Shown in pieces: positions 45,136 to 53,756 of a stretch of DNA of 64,000 nt. Source of the DNA: Sulfitobacter sp. M05 (GTDB taxonomy: Bacteria > Pseudomonadota > Alphaproteobacteria > Rhodobacterales > Rhodobacteraceae); NCBI RefSeq assembly GCF_029285175.1, contig NZ_JABEDH010000006.1, forward strand, positions 62,001 to 126,000. Reading direction: 5' to 3'. The stretch's first letter is position 1, and every line of letters begins with the position of its first letter. Position numbers and translations under genes: made by a program. The notes under the pieces were generated by a model that made no database searches, was not told the DNA's origin, and saw only the letters and a list, made by a program, of their open reading frames with translations.

Positions 45136-46860
45136 TCATGCAATGCGTTTGACGTCAACGTCATCAACCGCGTTAGAAGCTGGTTCGTTTTTCGGAAGGT
45201 TAAAGAAGAATGTCGTACCGACACCTTCTTTTGTGTCGAAACCAATAGTCCCGCCAAGGTTTTCAACAATGGCTTTACAGATGCTCAATCCAAGACCAGT
45301 ACCACCCATGGCAGCCCGGTCCGAATTCGTCATATCGGCAAAACGGTCGAAGATCTTGCCTTGCTCGGCCAGCGGAATCCCCTGCCCCTCATCTTTCACC
45401 GACACACGCACGTGTTCGCCCGCATCGGCAATATCAAGAACAATACGCCCGTTTGGCGGCGAGAATTTATAGGCATTCGACATCAGATTGGTCAGGACCT
45501 GAATGAACCTGTTCGGATCTGTCTTTAGGAACACCGGCTTGTCAGCACCGCTCAGGGTTACAACAACACCGAAACGTTGCTGCAACATGGCGTTCGCCCG
45601 ATCAGCTTCTTTCAGAAGCTCAACCAGATCAACGTCGCTGATATCAAACTCCATCTGACCGTTTGAAATCTTGTCCATGTCCAGAATGTCGTTGATGATC
45701 AGGATCAAACGGTCCGCGTTACGATGCGCAATCTCAAGCAGCGCCAGCGCCTTGTCTGGCAACTCGCCTGCCGAACCGGACAACAGCAGCCCCATGGCCC
45801 CCTTGATCGAGGTCAGCGGAGACCGCAGTTCATGACTCACTGTCGAGATAAATGCCGATTTGCGCTGCTCCTGCTCCAACCGGTGCGAAATATCCGTTGA
45901 AACGATAAGATATCTGCCAGCCCCTCTGGGATCAGGCAGATACTTGATGCTGACATACATTGGTGTGCCAACCAACTCGGCTTCGAACTGTGTCGTGACA
46001 TCGCCCGAGGCACGCAGCGCGCGGCACGCCTTCAAAACGGATTCGATTTCGCTGGCCAGATTGAAGTCACCCAGATCTTTCTCCAGATACTCCTCATTGA
46101 CCAATTTCAGTCGTTCTTTGGCTGAGCCGTTGAGATAGCTAAACTTTTCGGTCTGCGCGTCGATGATCCAAATGTCATCGCGCAGCTCATTCAGGGTTTG
46201 CGCGGAATGGCGCTCCGCCTGCAACTTACTTGTTTCTGTAACGTCGGTACGGGCCGAAATTGACCCTGCCCAGTTACCTTTTTTGTCAAAGATCGGGATG
46301 ATCGTTGCCTGCGTTACAAGGGTGCTACCGTCTTTGCGCCGCAAATGGGTTTCACCTTGCCAGGTACTGCCTTGTTCGAGAAAATTGCGAATGTCGCAGG
46401 TCTGTGATTGGGACACTTCGTCGTACAACATCTTAACGTGCTGTCCGATAAGCTCTTTTCTATCATATCCGGTAAGTGCAAGAAGATGGTCGTTGACCTC
46501 GCTAAGGATCCCCTCATTGCTTACCATGTTGATACCGGCGTGCATATCAAGCGCCTGAAGCTGTTTTAGCATGTTAGAATGGGACCGCGCCGCCTCTGGT
46601 GCTTTCTGACCAAATGGACGGGTCCCTAACACCACGGGCAAGAAACCTGCGATCCCGATGGCACCGGCAGCGGGAATAATTCCGCCTGCGGCCTCAGGGA
46701 ACACCGCAGAAGCCGCGCCGTACCATCCGGCTGCTAACCCGCACCCTAGAGCCGCCGAAAATGCGGTGTCGCCTTTAAAATAAACCGGTCGCACAGTTTC
46801 ACCTTTGCCTTTCCAACCCACGCCCCGCAAAATATCGCGAAGCAAAGCAATTTTAATCAA
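45136..46860 (-). CDS. PAS sensor histidine kinase
   Basis: Up to 574 residues: a short N-terminal region with two hydrophobic stretches (FSAALGCGLAAGWYGAASAV and GIIPAAGAIGIAGFLPVVLG), a PAS domain (about 105-215), a second PAS-like segment (about 225-330), HisKA with the H-box STVSHELRSPLTSIKGAMG, and HATPase_c ending about residue 560 (N-box NLMSNAYKF, G-box GTGLGLSICKAIVE). The annotated start is TTG; a GTG at 46794 behind AAAGG is an alternative. Its H-box is nearly the same as in the hybrid kinase upstream. The signal is unknown. Confidence 0.88.
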   Translation of the reverse strand: MIKIALLRDILRGVGWKGKGETVRPVYFKGDTAFSAALGCGLAAGWYGAASAVFPEAAGGIIPAAGAIGIAGFLPVVLGTRPFGQKAPEAARSHSNMLKQLQALDMHAGINMVSNEGILSEVNDHLLALTGYDRKELIGQHVKMLYDEVSQSQTCDIRNFLEQGSTWQGETHLRRKDGSTLVTQATIIPIFDKKGNWAGSISARTDVTETSKLQAERHSAQTLNELRDDIWIIDAQTEKFSYLNGSAKERLKLVNEEYLEKDLGDFNLASEIESVLKACRALRASGDVTTQFEAELVGTPMYVSIKYLPDPRGAGRYLIVSTDISHRLEQEQRKSAFISTVSHELRSPLTSIKGAMGLLLSGSAGELPDKALALLEIAHRNADRLILIINDILDMDKISNGQMEFDISDVDLVELLKEADRANAMLQQRFGVVVTLSGADKPVFLKTDPNRFIQVLTNLMSNAYKFSPPNGRIVLDIADAGEHVRVSVKDEGQGIPLAEQGKIFDRFADMTNSDRAAMGGTGLGLSICKAIVENLGGTIGFDTKEGVGTTFFFNLPKNEPASNAVDDVDVKRIA

Positions 46861-46938
46861 TTCAAAAATACTATTGTCGATAAAGCGGGCATAAATGTGG
46901 CGCGCTCCACCAAATTAGGAATTTTGTCTACATACACA

Positions 46939-49900
46939 TCAAGATGCCAACGCATGGCAGCGGTTCACTTCTGCCGCAACTTCTGCAAGGTCCGTACGAC
47001 CTTTAATCATACTAGAGAACAACCGCGGATCGGATTGCAGATCAGTATCCGCAGACAAGCCAATCACCCGCACATCGGGTTTCAGCTTGCAAATATCGTC
47101 AAGCAGTTGCTGCGCCCGCCCGTCTGGCAGGCCCCAGTCAAGAATAACAACATCAGGCGAAGTTTTGCGAAGCAACCGTTTGGCCGCCGTTCCGGATGTC
47201 GCATGAGAAACCGTCGCGAATTCATCCAACGCCCCTGCGACAACCTTAGCGAAATCTGCATCATCCTCAACATGCAACACCGACAGCTTGTTACCCGTCG
47301 CGGCCTTAGGCAAGGCCTCTACAGGAGCCTCAAGATGCGCCGAATTTTCGGACAATGGCAATGTGAACCAGAACACGGTCAAACCGTTCGGCGTACTCTT
47401 ATAGCCGATTTTGCCGCCATGGCGCATAACAATCTGCCGTGTGATATTAAGCCCGAGGCCGGTTCCGCCCTTGGCTCGGGTATCCGAACTGTCCGCCTGC
47501 GAGAAGGCTTTGAATATGCGGTTCTTGAAGCTTTCGGGCACGCCTGGACCGGTATTCTGGATATAGACAATCGCCGTCTCCTCCAGCCGCTCCGCCTTAA
47601 TCAGAACTTCGCTATCATTGTCGGAATACTTGCAGGCATTCGAAATCAAATTCGCCAGAATCTGCTTTGTCCGCCCCACATCCGCAAAAATGCTCAGGTC
47701 ATCTTCAACGACCTCAACCCGCAAAGTGTTGGCATGAGTACTGGCGAAAGGTGTCATTTCCAACACCACAGTTTCCACAACCTCTGTCAGATCAACATCA
47801 TCAAAGTTGAACGATATCTCTCCGGATGAAATTTTTTCAAGGTCCAGAATGTCGTTCACAATGTCAGTCAGACGGTTTGCATTCAGTCCGGCAATATCAA
47901 TTAACCGGATCTGACCCTGACTCAGGTTTTCATCCTTGCTGGCCGTCAAAAGCCCCAACGCCCCTTTGATCGACGTCAATGGGGTGCGCAACTCGTGACT
48001 GACCGTAGATACGAACTGCCCCTTGATTAAATCAAGCTTCTTTTGGTCAGTGATATCAATGATCTGGGCAATGAACAGGTTGCCCCCGACATTCTTGTCA
48101 AACGACCAAGAAACATTCACCAGCCCCCAGCGTTCATCCTGCGAACCGTCCAATATCCGATGTTCCGCGGCATAGACCGTCGCGCTGCCGCTCTGCATCA
48201 TCTGGGTGATTTGTTTGTACAACTCCTGACGGTCTTCTTCCGGCATCAAATCTGCCAGACTCACGCCATTAACCAATGCAATTTCGCTGCGTCCGGTCAG
48301 ATGACAGAATGCCTTGTTCACGTTCCGGAACTTGCCCGTATCATCCATAAGCGCCATACCGATGGGCGCGCTTGAAAGCACCTGCCGGAACTGCGCTTCG
48401 CTGGCCTCAAGCGCGTTACGATCCCGGCGCAGTTCGGTCACATCCGATTGCGTCCCGATCAGGCGTAGTGCTTTGCCGTCAAGGTCGCGCTCCACAACCA
48501 CCGCATCAGAACGCATCCAACGCCAACCACCTTCAACCGATTTAAGGCGGTACTCCGATGTTGAACGTTCCGTCCGCCCCTCAATACAATCCAGATCGGC
48601 CTTTTGCAGCAAGGGCAGGTCGTCAGGGTGTATACGCGAAAGGAAACTCTCTTGTGTGTTCATTCCGTTACACCCATCAGGATACCCCATGATCCGACAC
48701 CAGGTTTCGGAAACTTCGGACAGACCGGTCACCAGATCAACGTCGAACACCCCGATCTCTGACCCTTGCAAAGCCATGTCGTTCAGTACCTTATGCCCCT
48801 TTAACTCCCGCTGGGCCTTGTTTTGCTCGGTAAGATCACGGGCAATCGCGGTCGTGCGCATTTCACCATCACTAGTCAGCCATTCGTTACACTGCAAATC
48901 CAGCTCAAGCACACGCCCGTTCTTGGTATGCCCCAAAGCGTTATGATTTTCATCTGGATCATCAATTTCGGTGGTCAGAGCATCGAAATGCAAACGGCTC
49001 ATTTCATCTTTCGTATATCCAAAACACCGCTCTGCCGCCTGATTGGCCACCAAAACCTTGCCCGCTACGTCCAATACCAGAACAGAAATAACTGCGTTTT
49101 CAACAATCGACCGATTTTCCTCGGCACGGGCCTGCGCCTGACGCCCGCTTTCCAGCGCACTGTTTCTAAGACTGTCAGCGCGTGCCTGAAGGTTTCTGAA
49201 AATCAGCACAACAAAAGCAGTCAGCGCCAGACCAGCAACCAACACGGACAGCGGTTGATAGGACTTCAGCGCCGCATCAAATGCCACAGTGCTGTTATAG
49301 GACAGAACCCAGGTCCGGCCTATCTGATCAAACTCCTGTTGCGCGCTATAGACCCCTTTATCGCTTTTTCCCTCAGCCCCGTCAAAGATCAAAAGATCCT
49401 GCGTTGCGGTCTTGTCAAAAACCTGAAGACTATAGAGTTCGCCCTGCCCCAATGTCAGCCCTTGCAGCAGATTTTCCGCGACAAAAGCCGCGTTGACCCA
49501 CCCCAAAAATACCGACTCTTCGCCGCTCTCTCCAGCATCGGTATAGATGGGCATCAGCATGACAAACCCCGGCAACGATCTGTCTTCCTGCACCAGCTGT
49601 ATCGGGGGCGTAATCTGCGGCATTCCAGTGTCGCGGGCTTCTTCCAAAACCAAGCCACGCTCTTTGGAGAAGCTGATATCAAGACCGACGGCCTTTGCGT
49701 TGGTCGCTTCCGGCTCAATGTATTTGACGATAAAATGCGGATCACTTTGCGACCTGCGCTGGATCTCGAAGCCCGGCTGCCCCGCCGCGCGCGTGTCACG
49801 CACAAAATCGTCCAGTGCGGCATCAGGTACCTGCACGGAATAGCCCAGCCCCGCAATGCTCGGCAGGCGTTCTTCAATCTCCAAAGCACTTACATAATGC

Positions 49901-50130
49901 CGGAAATCCAGATGCGTGACATCGTCAGATGCTGAAATATAAGCGGCCGTACCCCGAACCGTCAGGAGATAACTGTTCATCCGTTCGCGCAGCGCTTCGA
50001 CATTGTCATCGACAATCCGCTGAAATTCCATCTCAGCAACCCGCCGTTCGTCCTGCACGTTTACCGAGTACGCAACGCCAGTTAGGGCCAAGCAAACAAA
50101 AACAAGGAAAATCTCCAACCGTGAAGCCAC
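46939..50130 (-). CDS. CHASE-domain hybrid sensor histidine kinase
   Basis: A 1063-residue membrane hybrid kinase. Order: transmembrane helix (about 5-22), periplasmic CHASE domain (about 40-270), second membrane helix (about 290-312), three PAS/PAC segments (about 330-705), HisKA (H-box STVSHELRTPLTSIKGALG near 715), HATPase_c (about 815-935, GTGLGLNITRQIV) and a C-terminal receiver (about 950-1060, phospho-acceptor in VVILDWGLPDG). The start is GTG at 50130 with no strong ribosome-binding site. It is likely to phosphorylate the Hpt protein at 43922. CHASE ligands are small molecules; this one is unknown. Confidence 0.9.
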   Translation of the reverse strand: MASRLEIFLVFVCLALTGVAYSVNVQDERRVAEMEFQRIVDDNVEALRERMNSYLLTVRGTAAYISASDDVTHLDFRHYVSALEIEERLPSIAGLGYSVQVPDAALDDFVRDTRAAGQPGFEIQRRSQSDPHFIVKYIEPEATNAKAVGLDISFSKERGLVLEEARDTGMPQITPPIQLVQEDRSLPGFVMLMPIYTDAGESGEESVFLGWVNAAFVAENLLQGLTLGQGELYSLQVFDKTATQDLLIFDGAEGKSDKGVYSAQQEFDQIGRTWVLSYNSTVAFDAALKSYQPLSVLVAGLALTAFVVLIFRNLQARADSLRNSALESGRQAQARAEENRSIVENAVISVLVLDVAGKVLVANQAAERCFGYTKDEMSRLHFDALTTEIDDPDENHNALGHTKNGRVLELDLQCNEWLTSDGEMRTTAIARDLTEQNKAQRELKGHKVLNDMALQGSEIGVFDVDLVTGLSEVSETWCRIMGYPDGCNGMNTQESFLSRIHPDDLPLLQKADLDCIEGRTERSTSEYRLKSVEGGWRWMRSDAVVVERDLDGKALRLIGTQSDVTELRRDRNALEASEAQFRQVLSSAPIGMALMDDTGKFRNVNKAFCHLTGRSEIALVNGVSLADLMPEEDRQELYKQITQMMQSGSATVYAAEHRILDGSQDERWGLVNVSWSFDKNVGGNLFIAQIIDITDQKKLDLIKGQFVSTVSHELRTPLTSIKGALGLLTASKDENLSQGQIRLIDIAGLNANRLTDIVNDILDLEKISSGEISFNFDDVDLTEVVETVVLEMTPFASTHANTLRVEVVEDDLSIFADVGRTKQILANLISNACKYSDNDSEVLIKAERLEETAIVYIQNTGPGVPESFKNRIFKAFSQADSSDTRAKGGTGLGLNITRQIVMRHGGKIGYKSTPNGLTVFWFTLPLSENSAHLEAPVEALPKAATGNKLSVLHVEDDADFAKVVAGALDEFATVSHATSGTAAKRLLRKTSPDVVILDWGLPDGRAQQLLDDICKLKPDVRVIGLSADTDLQSDPRLFSSMIKGRTDLAEVAAEVNRCHALAS

Positions 50131-50508
50131 TGCACACCCACAACTCTAACCAGACAACTTAATCCCGGCCCATATTGAACCGATGCAACAATTTGATGCT
50201 GCTGATGATATATTGAGGATAGATAAGGACTATGAGCAAGACGAGCAACAATAAATTCAAATATTGCGCGACTGTTCTAGTATTGATCTATTTATTTTTG
50301 TAAAATACTGCAAGGTACATACTATTCATGTATTGATATAAGAACCTCAAGAATTAACAGAAGGCAATCACAAGATTAGCTATGAGCTTTGACCTAACCG
50401 CAGAATAAATCAGCCAGAAATGAGACCCGCTGCTCCATTAAAGCGCGCCAAAATCTCTTATTTTCGACGACATCAGAGAATTCAACCCATCCGCCAAATG
50501 CCTTAGGG
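50131..50508. other. AT-rich gene-free interval upstream of the hybrid kinase
   Basis: About 380 bp, clearly more AT-rich than the flanking genes, which marks it as promoter or regulatory DNA for the leftward hybrid kinase. A 23-codon open frame at 50232-50303 with a hydrophobic C-terminal half lies on the plus strand behind AAGGA. No strong inverted repeat was recognised. Confidence 0.5.
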
Positions 50509-50997
50509 TCAGGACCCACCGCCATCCAGATCACCATGGACGGCGAACTGATCCAGCCCTGCATCACGCGGCGCAATCGTACGAAAGCTCTCTTTTACAC
50601 CTGCTTCGGTCAGTTCCCGCGCCACCGTCAACAAGGTGTTGGCCTCCTGATCTTCGCAAAGCTCTGCCATATGGCGCAATTCATCTTCGGCTACTTGGGC
50701 CGCGGCCTCTACCGAGGGGGCACCATAGAGTTGCACAAAGTGTTCGGCCAAGGCCAATTTGAGCGCAGCAAATTCTGACGGCTCGATCTGTGTGACCGCC
50801 ACAAAGGTCACCCGCCCGAAGGTCTCCGCTCCTAGCCAACCATTTGAGAATGCTTGCCGCGCCTTGCCAGTCAGATCGGCCTGTGACCAATTGGAAAACT
50901 CAAATCCCCCCGCGATGCACCATTCGCCGGTGCAGGCCGGTTTGTGAAAGACATTCATGTCGCTTTCGTCAAAGTGAATTGCCCGTGCCAGCATCAT
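50509..50997 (-). CDS. DUF6505 family protein of the formate dehydrogenase locus
   Basis: A 162-residue soluble protein of unknown function; families of this type recur next to the biotin/lipoate ligase-like and Mrp genes in rhodobacterial formate dehydrogenase loci. It has no signal peptide or metal motif. The gene begins two bases after the stop of the ligase-like gene, behind GGAGG. Probably a maturation or assembly helper, which is inference from conserved neighbourhood. The family name is recalled from memory. Confidence 0.7.
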   Translation of the reverse strand: MMLARAIHFDESDMNVFHKPACTGEWCIAGGFEFSNWSQADLTGKARQAFSNGWLGAETFGRVTFVAVTQIEPSEFAALKLALAEHFVQLYGAPSVEAAAQVAEDELRHMAELCEDQEANTLLTVARELTEAGVKESFRTIAPRDAGLDQFAVHGDLDGGGS

Positions 50998-50998
50998 A

Positions 50999-51703
50999 TC
51001 ATTGGTCCTCCAGAAGACCGGTCAGCGGAAAAAGATGGGTGGTATCATCCGTGCGCAGCAACATACCGAACCGTTCATCCACCCCTAAAAACGTACCAGA
51101 CACATCGTTGATTTTAGTATTTTCCCCAATACCATGCGCCAACCCGCGCCACTCTTTATGCAGCGGGGCCGGACCGTCCTCCAGCCAGGTATTGATCGCC
51201 ACAAGCGTGTGTTTGACCCAGGATTCCAGCAAATCTGCGGCGTTCACATCTGCGCAACCCTCCGCATAAAGCGCGGTCTGATCAGGTGTTTCACCCGGGG
51301 CATCGCTGGCCGGCCAAAGGGGCAATTGCAACCCAACCACCAACCAATCCGGTTCGGCTTCGGGGTCTGTGCCACCAGATGCCATTCGCATCCGCCCGCA
51401 AGCCGCGCCGTTGATCCGCAAACCACCATCCCAGTCCAGATGTACTGCCACTTCTGGCGGTGCCAGCGCCCCCAATGCATTTTGAAACCCCACGGCGCAA
51501 AGCGGCATCATTGCAACCGCATCGGCCAAGACAACATCCGGCGCAAAAACCAGTGCCGCCTGCAAATCATTGGCCCCCAGATTATACACCACCAACCCGG
51601 CATCACAGCCCCGCGTGGCCTCGACACAGGCTTTGTCGAACGGGTCAACATGCCCTTCAACGGACAGCCCGCTAAACAACGGTGGAAAGCTGGGAACGCT
51701 CAT
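50999..51703 (-). CDS. Biotin/lipoate protein ligase-like protein
   Basis: A 234-residue protein of the BPL/LplA/LipB-like superfamily that lies in formate dehydrogenase loci. Residues such as GLVVYNLGANDLQAALVFAPD and GGLRINGAACGRMR fit the ligase fold, but a full catalytic lysine context was not recognised. It overlaps the mrp start region by four bases (ATGA) and precedes the DUF6505 gene. Role in cofactor or enzyme maturation is likely but unproven. Confidence 0.7.
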   Translation of the reverse strand: MSVPSFPPLFSGLSVEGHVDPFDKACVEATRGCDAGLVVYNLGANDLQAALVFAPDVVLADAVAMMPLCAVGFQNALGALAPPEVAVHLDWDGGLRINGAACGRMRMASGGTDPEAEPDWLVVGLQLPLWPASDAPGETPDQTALYAEGCADVNAADLLESWVKHTLVAINTWLEDGPAPLHKEWRGLAHGIGENTKINDVSGTFLGVDERFGMLLRTDDTTHLFPLTGLLEDQ

Positions 51704-52755
51704 GCCTTGCCCATCTCGATCAGGGATTTGGCGACGCTGCGAAACGCCTGCGCCTGTGCGGTTTCCGGCTTCGACACGACAATCGGCGCGCCCCCATCCG
51801 CCGCCAGACGGATATCCAGATGCAGCGGAATTTCCGCCAACAAAGGCACACCCAGCTTTTCGGCTTCGGATTTAACGCCACCATGGCCAAATACATGTTC
51901 CTCATGGCCGCATGCAGAACAAATATGGGTGCTCATGTTCTCGATCATCCCGATGATCGGCGTGCCCATCTGGTTGAACATGTCGATCCCCTTGCGGGCA
52001 TCCAGCAGCGCAACATCTTGCGGCGTCGAGACAATGATCGCACCGTCCAGTTGCGCCTTTTGCGCCAGCGTCATTTGCACGTCCCCGGTGCCGGGGGGCA
52101 GATCAACGATCAGAACGTCAAGCGCGCCCCATTGCACCTGTGTCAACATCTGTTGCAAGGCCCCCATCAACATCGGACCGCGCCAAACCACGGCCTGATC
52201 ATCGTTGGTCATCAAACCGATGGACATCATCGTGACACCAAAGTTGCGCAGCGGCAAAATCAGCTTGCCGTCAGGGCTTTGCGGGCGGCCAGACACGCCC
52301 AGCATCCGCGGCTGTGACGGCCCGTAAACATCCGCATCCAACATGCCGACACGCCGGCCTTCAGCGGCAAGCGCACATGCCAGATTTGCCGCAACAGTGG
52401 ATTTTCCAACCCCACCCTTGCCCGACGCAATGGCAATAATGCGGTCCACACCCGGCACCTTCTCCGGCCCTGCAGGTTCTGCCTTGCGCCCCGCCTTCAA
52501 ATCCGGCGGCGGAGTCGGCTTGCTGTGGGCTGTCATCACAATAGACACAGCGGATGCACCCAATGCCGCCAGCGCCGCCTCCGCTTCGACCTTGGCCGCC
52601 ATAAACGGGTCTGGGCTGTCGACTTCCATCACGAACCGCACCGAATTATCATCGACATTCAATGCGCGGACCAACCCGGCCTCGACCAGATCAACACCCG
52701 AAGGCGCTTTGATTTCTTTCAGGCAGGCAAGAACTGCTTCGCGGGTCAGAGACAT
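51700..52755 (-). CDS. Mrp/NBP35-type Fe-S carrier ATPase
   Basis: A 351-residue P-loop ATPase: N-terminal MIP18/FeS assembly domain (about 1-75), deviant Walker A GKGGVGKST at 112-120, and the CxxC motif in HICSACGHEEHVF that binds a bridging [4Fe-4S]. Mrp/ApbC proteins transfer Fe-S clusters to targets. Here it presumably helps mature the formate dehydrogenase subunits. Overlaps the next gene by four bases. Confidence 0.9.
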   Translation of the reverse strand: MSLTREAVLACLKEIKAPSGVDLVEAGLVRALNVDDNSVRFVMEVDSPDPFMAAKVEAEAALAALGASAVSIVMTAHSKPTPPPDLKAGRKAEPAGPEKVPGVDRIIAIASGKGGVGKSTVAANLACALAAEGRRVGMLDADVYGPSQPRMLGVSGRPQSPDGKLILPLRNFGVTMMSIGLMTNDDQAVVWRGPMLMGALQQMLTQVQWGALDVLIVDLPPGTGDVQMTLAQKAQLDGAIIVSTPQDVALLDARKGIDMFNQMGTPIIGMIENMSTHICSACGHEEHVFGHGGVKSEAEKLGVPLLAEIPLHLDIRLAADGGAPIVVSKPETAQAQAFRSVAKSLIEMGKA

Positions 52756-52947
52756 TTATGCGCCTTCAATCTTGCCGGTAACGACATGTTCAAGGTCCAC
52801 ACCATCAATGGTCAACACCATCTTTGCTTCAAAGCTCTGGCCCGAGGTATCCCCCGCCTTGCGCATCGCTTCTTCAATCGCCTGCTGGGATGTCACACCA
52901 ACCTGTTTAAGAAATTTGCGCATCGACATGTTGAAATCTTCACTCAT
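52756..52947 (-). CDS. DUF6494 family small protein
   Basis: A 63-residue protein starting MSEDFNMSMRKFLKQVGVTS, with a short helical N-terminus and a C-terminal beta segment ending IEGA. Small proteins of this type accompany the Mrp and ligase genes in formate dehydrogenase loci of this group. The stop codon directly abuts the mrp start. The ATG at 52947 is preferred over the GTG one codon upstream. Function unknown. Confidence 0.75.
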   Translation of the reverse strand: MSEDFNMSMRKFLKQVGVTSQQAIEEAMRKAGDTSGQSFEAKMVLTIDGVDLEHVVTGKIEGA

Positions 52948-53030
52948 CACATAGTCCCCTGAATTACCTGAAATGTTGACGCCGCGACCCTAACGCTCCT
53001 AGGCTGGGGCGCAAGATTGGAGCCGTTGGA

Positions 53031-53756
53031 ATGTGGAAACAAATCGCTCTGTGCGTCAGCCTGCTGGCCGCGCCACTGGCGGCTCAGGAAAAAAGTTTCA
53101 GTCTGCAACTGCCCCAATCCCTGAGCGAAACAGGATTTGCCAACCACTTGTTGCCACGCTTTTCCCTGAAAACTGGCATCCGGATTACCCGCGTGCCGCA
53201 AGACGCGGATGTCACCATCGGCCACACCGGCACACCGGTTTTTCGCGGCGGCGGCACCCTTTGGCATCTGTCGCAAACCGACGCGCCCTATACGAATGTG
53301 TTCAGGGATTGGCTCATGTCCGACATCGGCAAACGCACCATCGAAGCTTTCGCACCGCAAGGCGTACCCCTGTTCAGCGCGCAGGTTGCGACAACGGCGG
53401 AAAGTGACCCCCTGGCCCTGACCGGCGATACGGTTCTGGGCGAAACCGTCAGCCTTGAACGCTGCGGGCGCTGCCATGTGGTGAACGACAGCAACCGGAT
53501 GAAGGCCATCGGTTCGACCCCATCGTTTGCCTTGCTGCGCAGCTTTGACGACTGGCAAGAGCGGTTCGAAACATTCTTCCTGCGCAAACCCCATCCTGCC
53601 TTTACTCAGGTGGCCGATGTCACCAGCGCCTTTGCGGCCAACCGGCCCCCGCCCATCGCACCGATAGAGGTGACCCTGAACGATATTGCAGCAATCGTCA
53701 GCTTTGTTGCCTTGATCGACGCTGCCGATCTGGGTGCGCCGCTCCAATCTCAATGA
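53031..53756 (+). CDS. Secreted protein with a shrunken TupA-like region and a cytochrome c motif
   Basis: A 241-residue exported protein (signal peptide ending near AAPLAAQ). Residues 30-110 resemble pieces of tungstate-binding TupA: HLLPRFSLKTGIRIT, then DADVTIGHTG, then VFRDWLMSDIGKRTIEAF. Residues 140-240 contain one haem-binding site, CGRCH at 145-149, followed by a helical tail with FVALIDA. It is divergent from DUF6494 and its 3' end overlaps the convergent Fe-S gene by 7 bp. It could be a periplasmic electron carrier or a tungstate-linked sensor for the formate dehydrogenase. The TupA link is inferred from pattern and the nearby Tup permease. Confidence 0.7.
   Translation: MWKQIALCVSLLAAPLAAQEKSFSLQLPQSLSETGFANHLLPRFSLKTGIRITRVPQDADVTIGHTGTPVFRGGGTLWHLSQTDAPYTNVFRDWLMSDIGKRTIEAFAPQGVPLFSAQVATTAESDPLALTGDTVLGETVSLERCGRCHVVNDSNRMKAIGSTPSFALLRSFDDWQERFETFFLRKPHPAFTQVADVTSAFAANRPPPIAPIEVTLNDIAAIVSFVALIDAADLGAPLQSQ

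Noticed and set aside
47582..47605. Partial match to the palindromic repeat arm (CCGCTCCGCCTTAATC)
   Set aside because: It lies within the hybrid kinase coding sequence, has no palindromic partner, and is explained by codon sequence.
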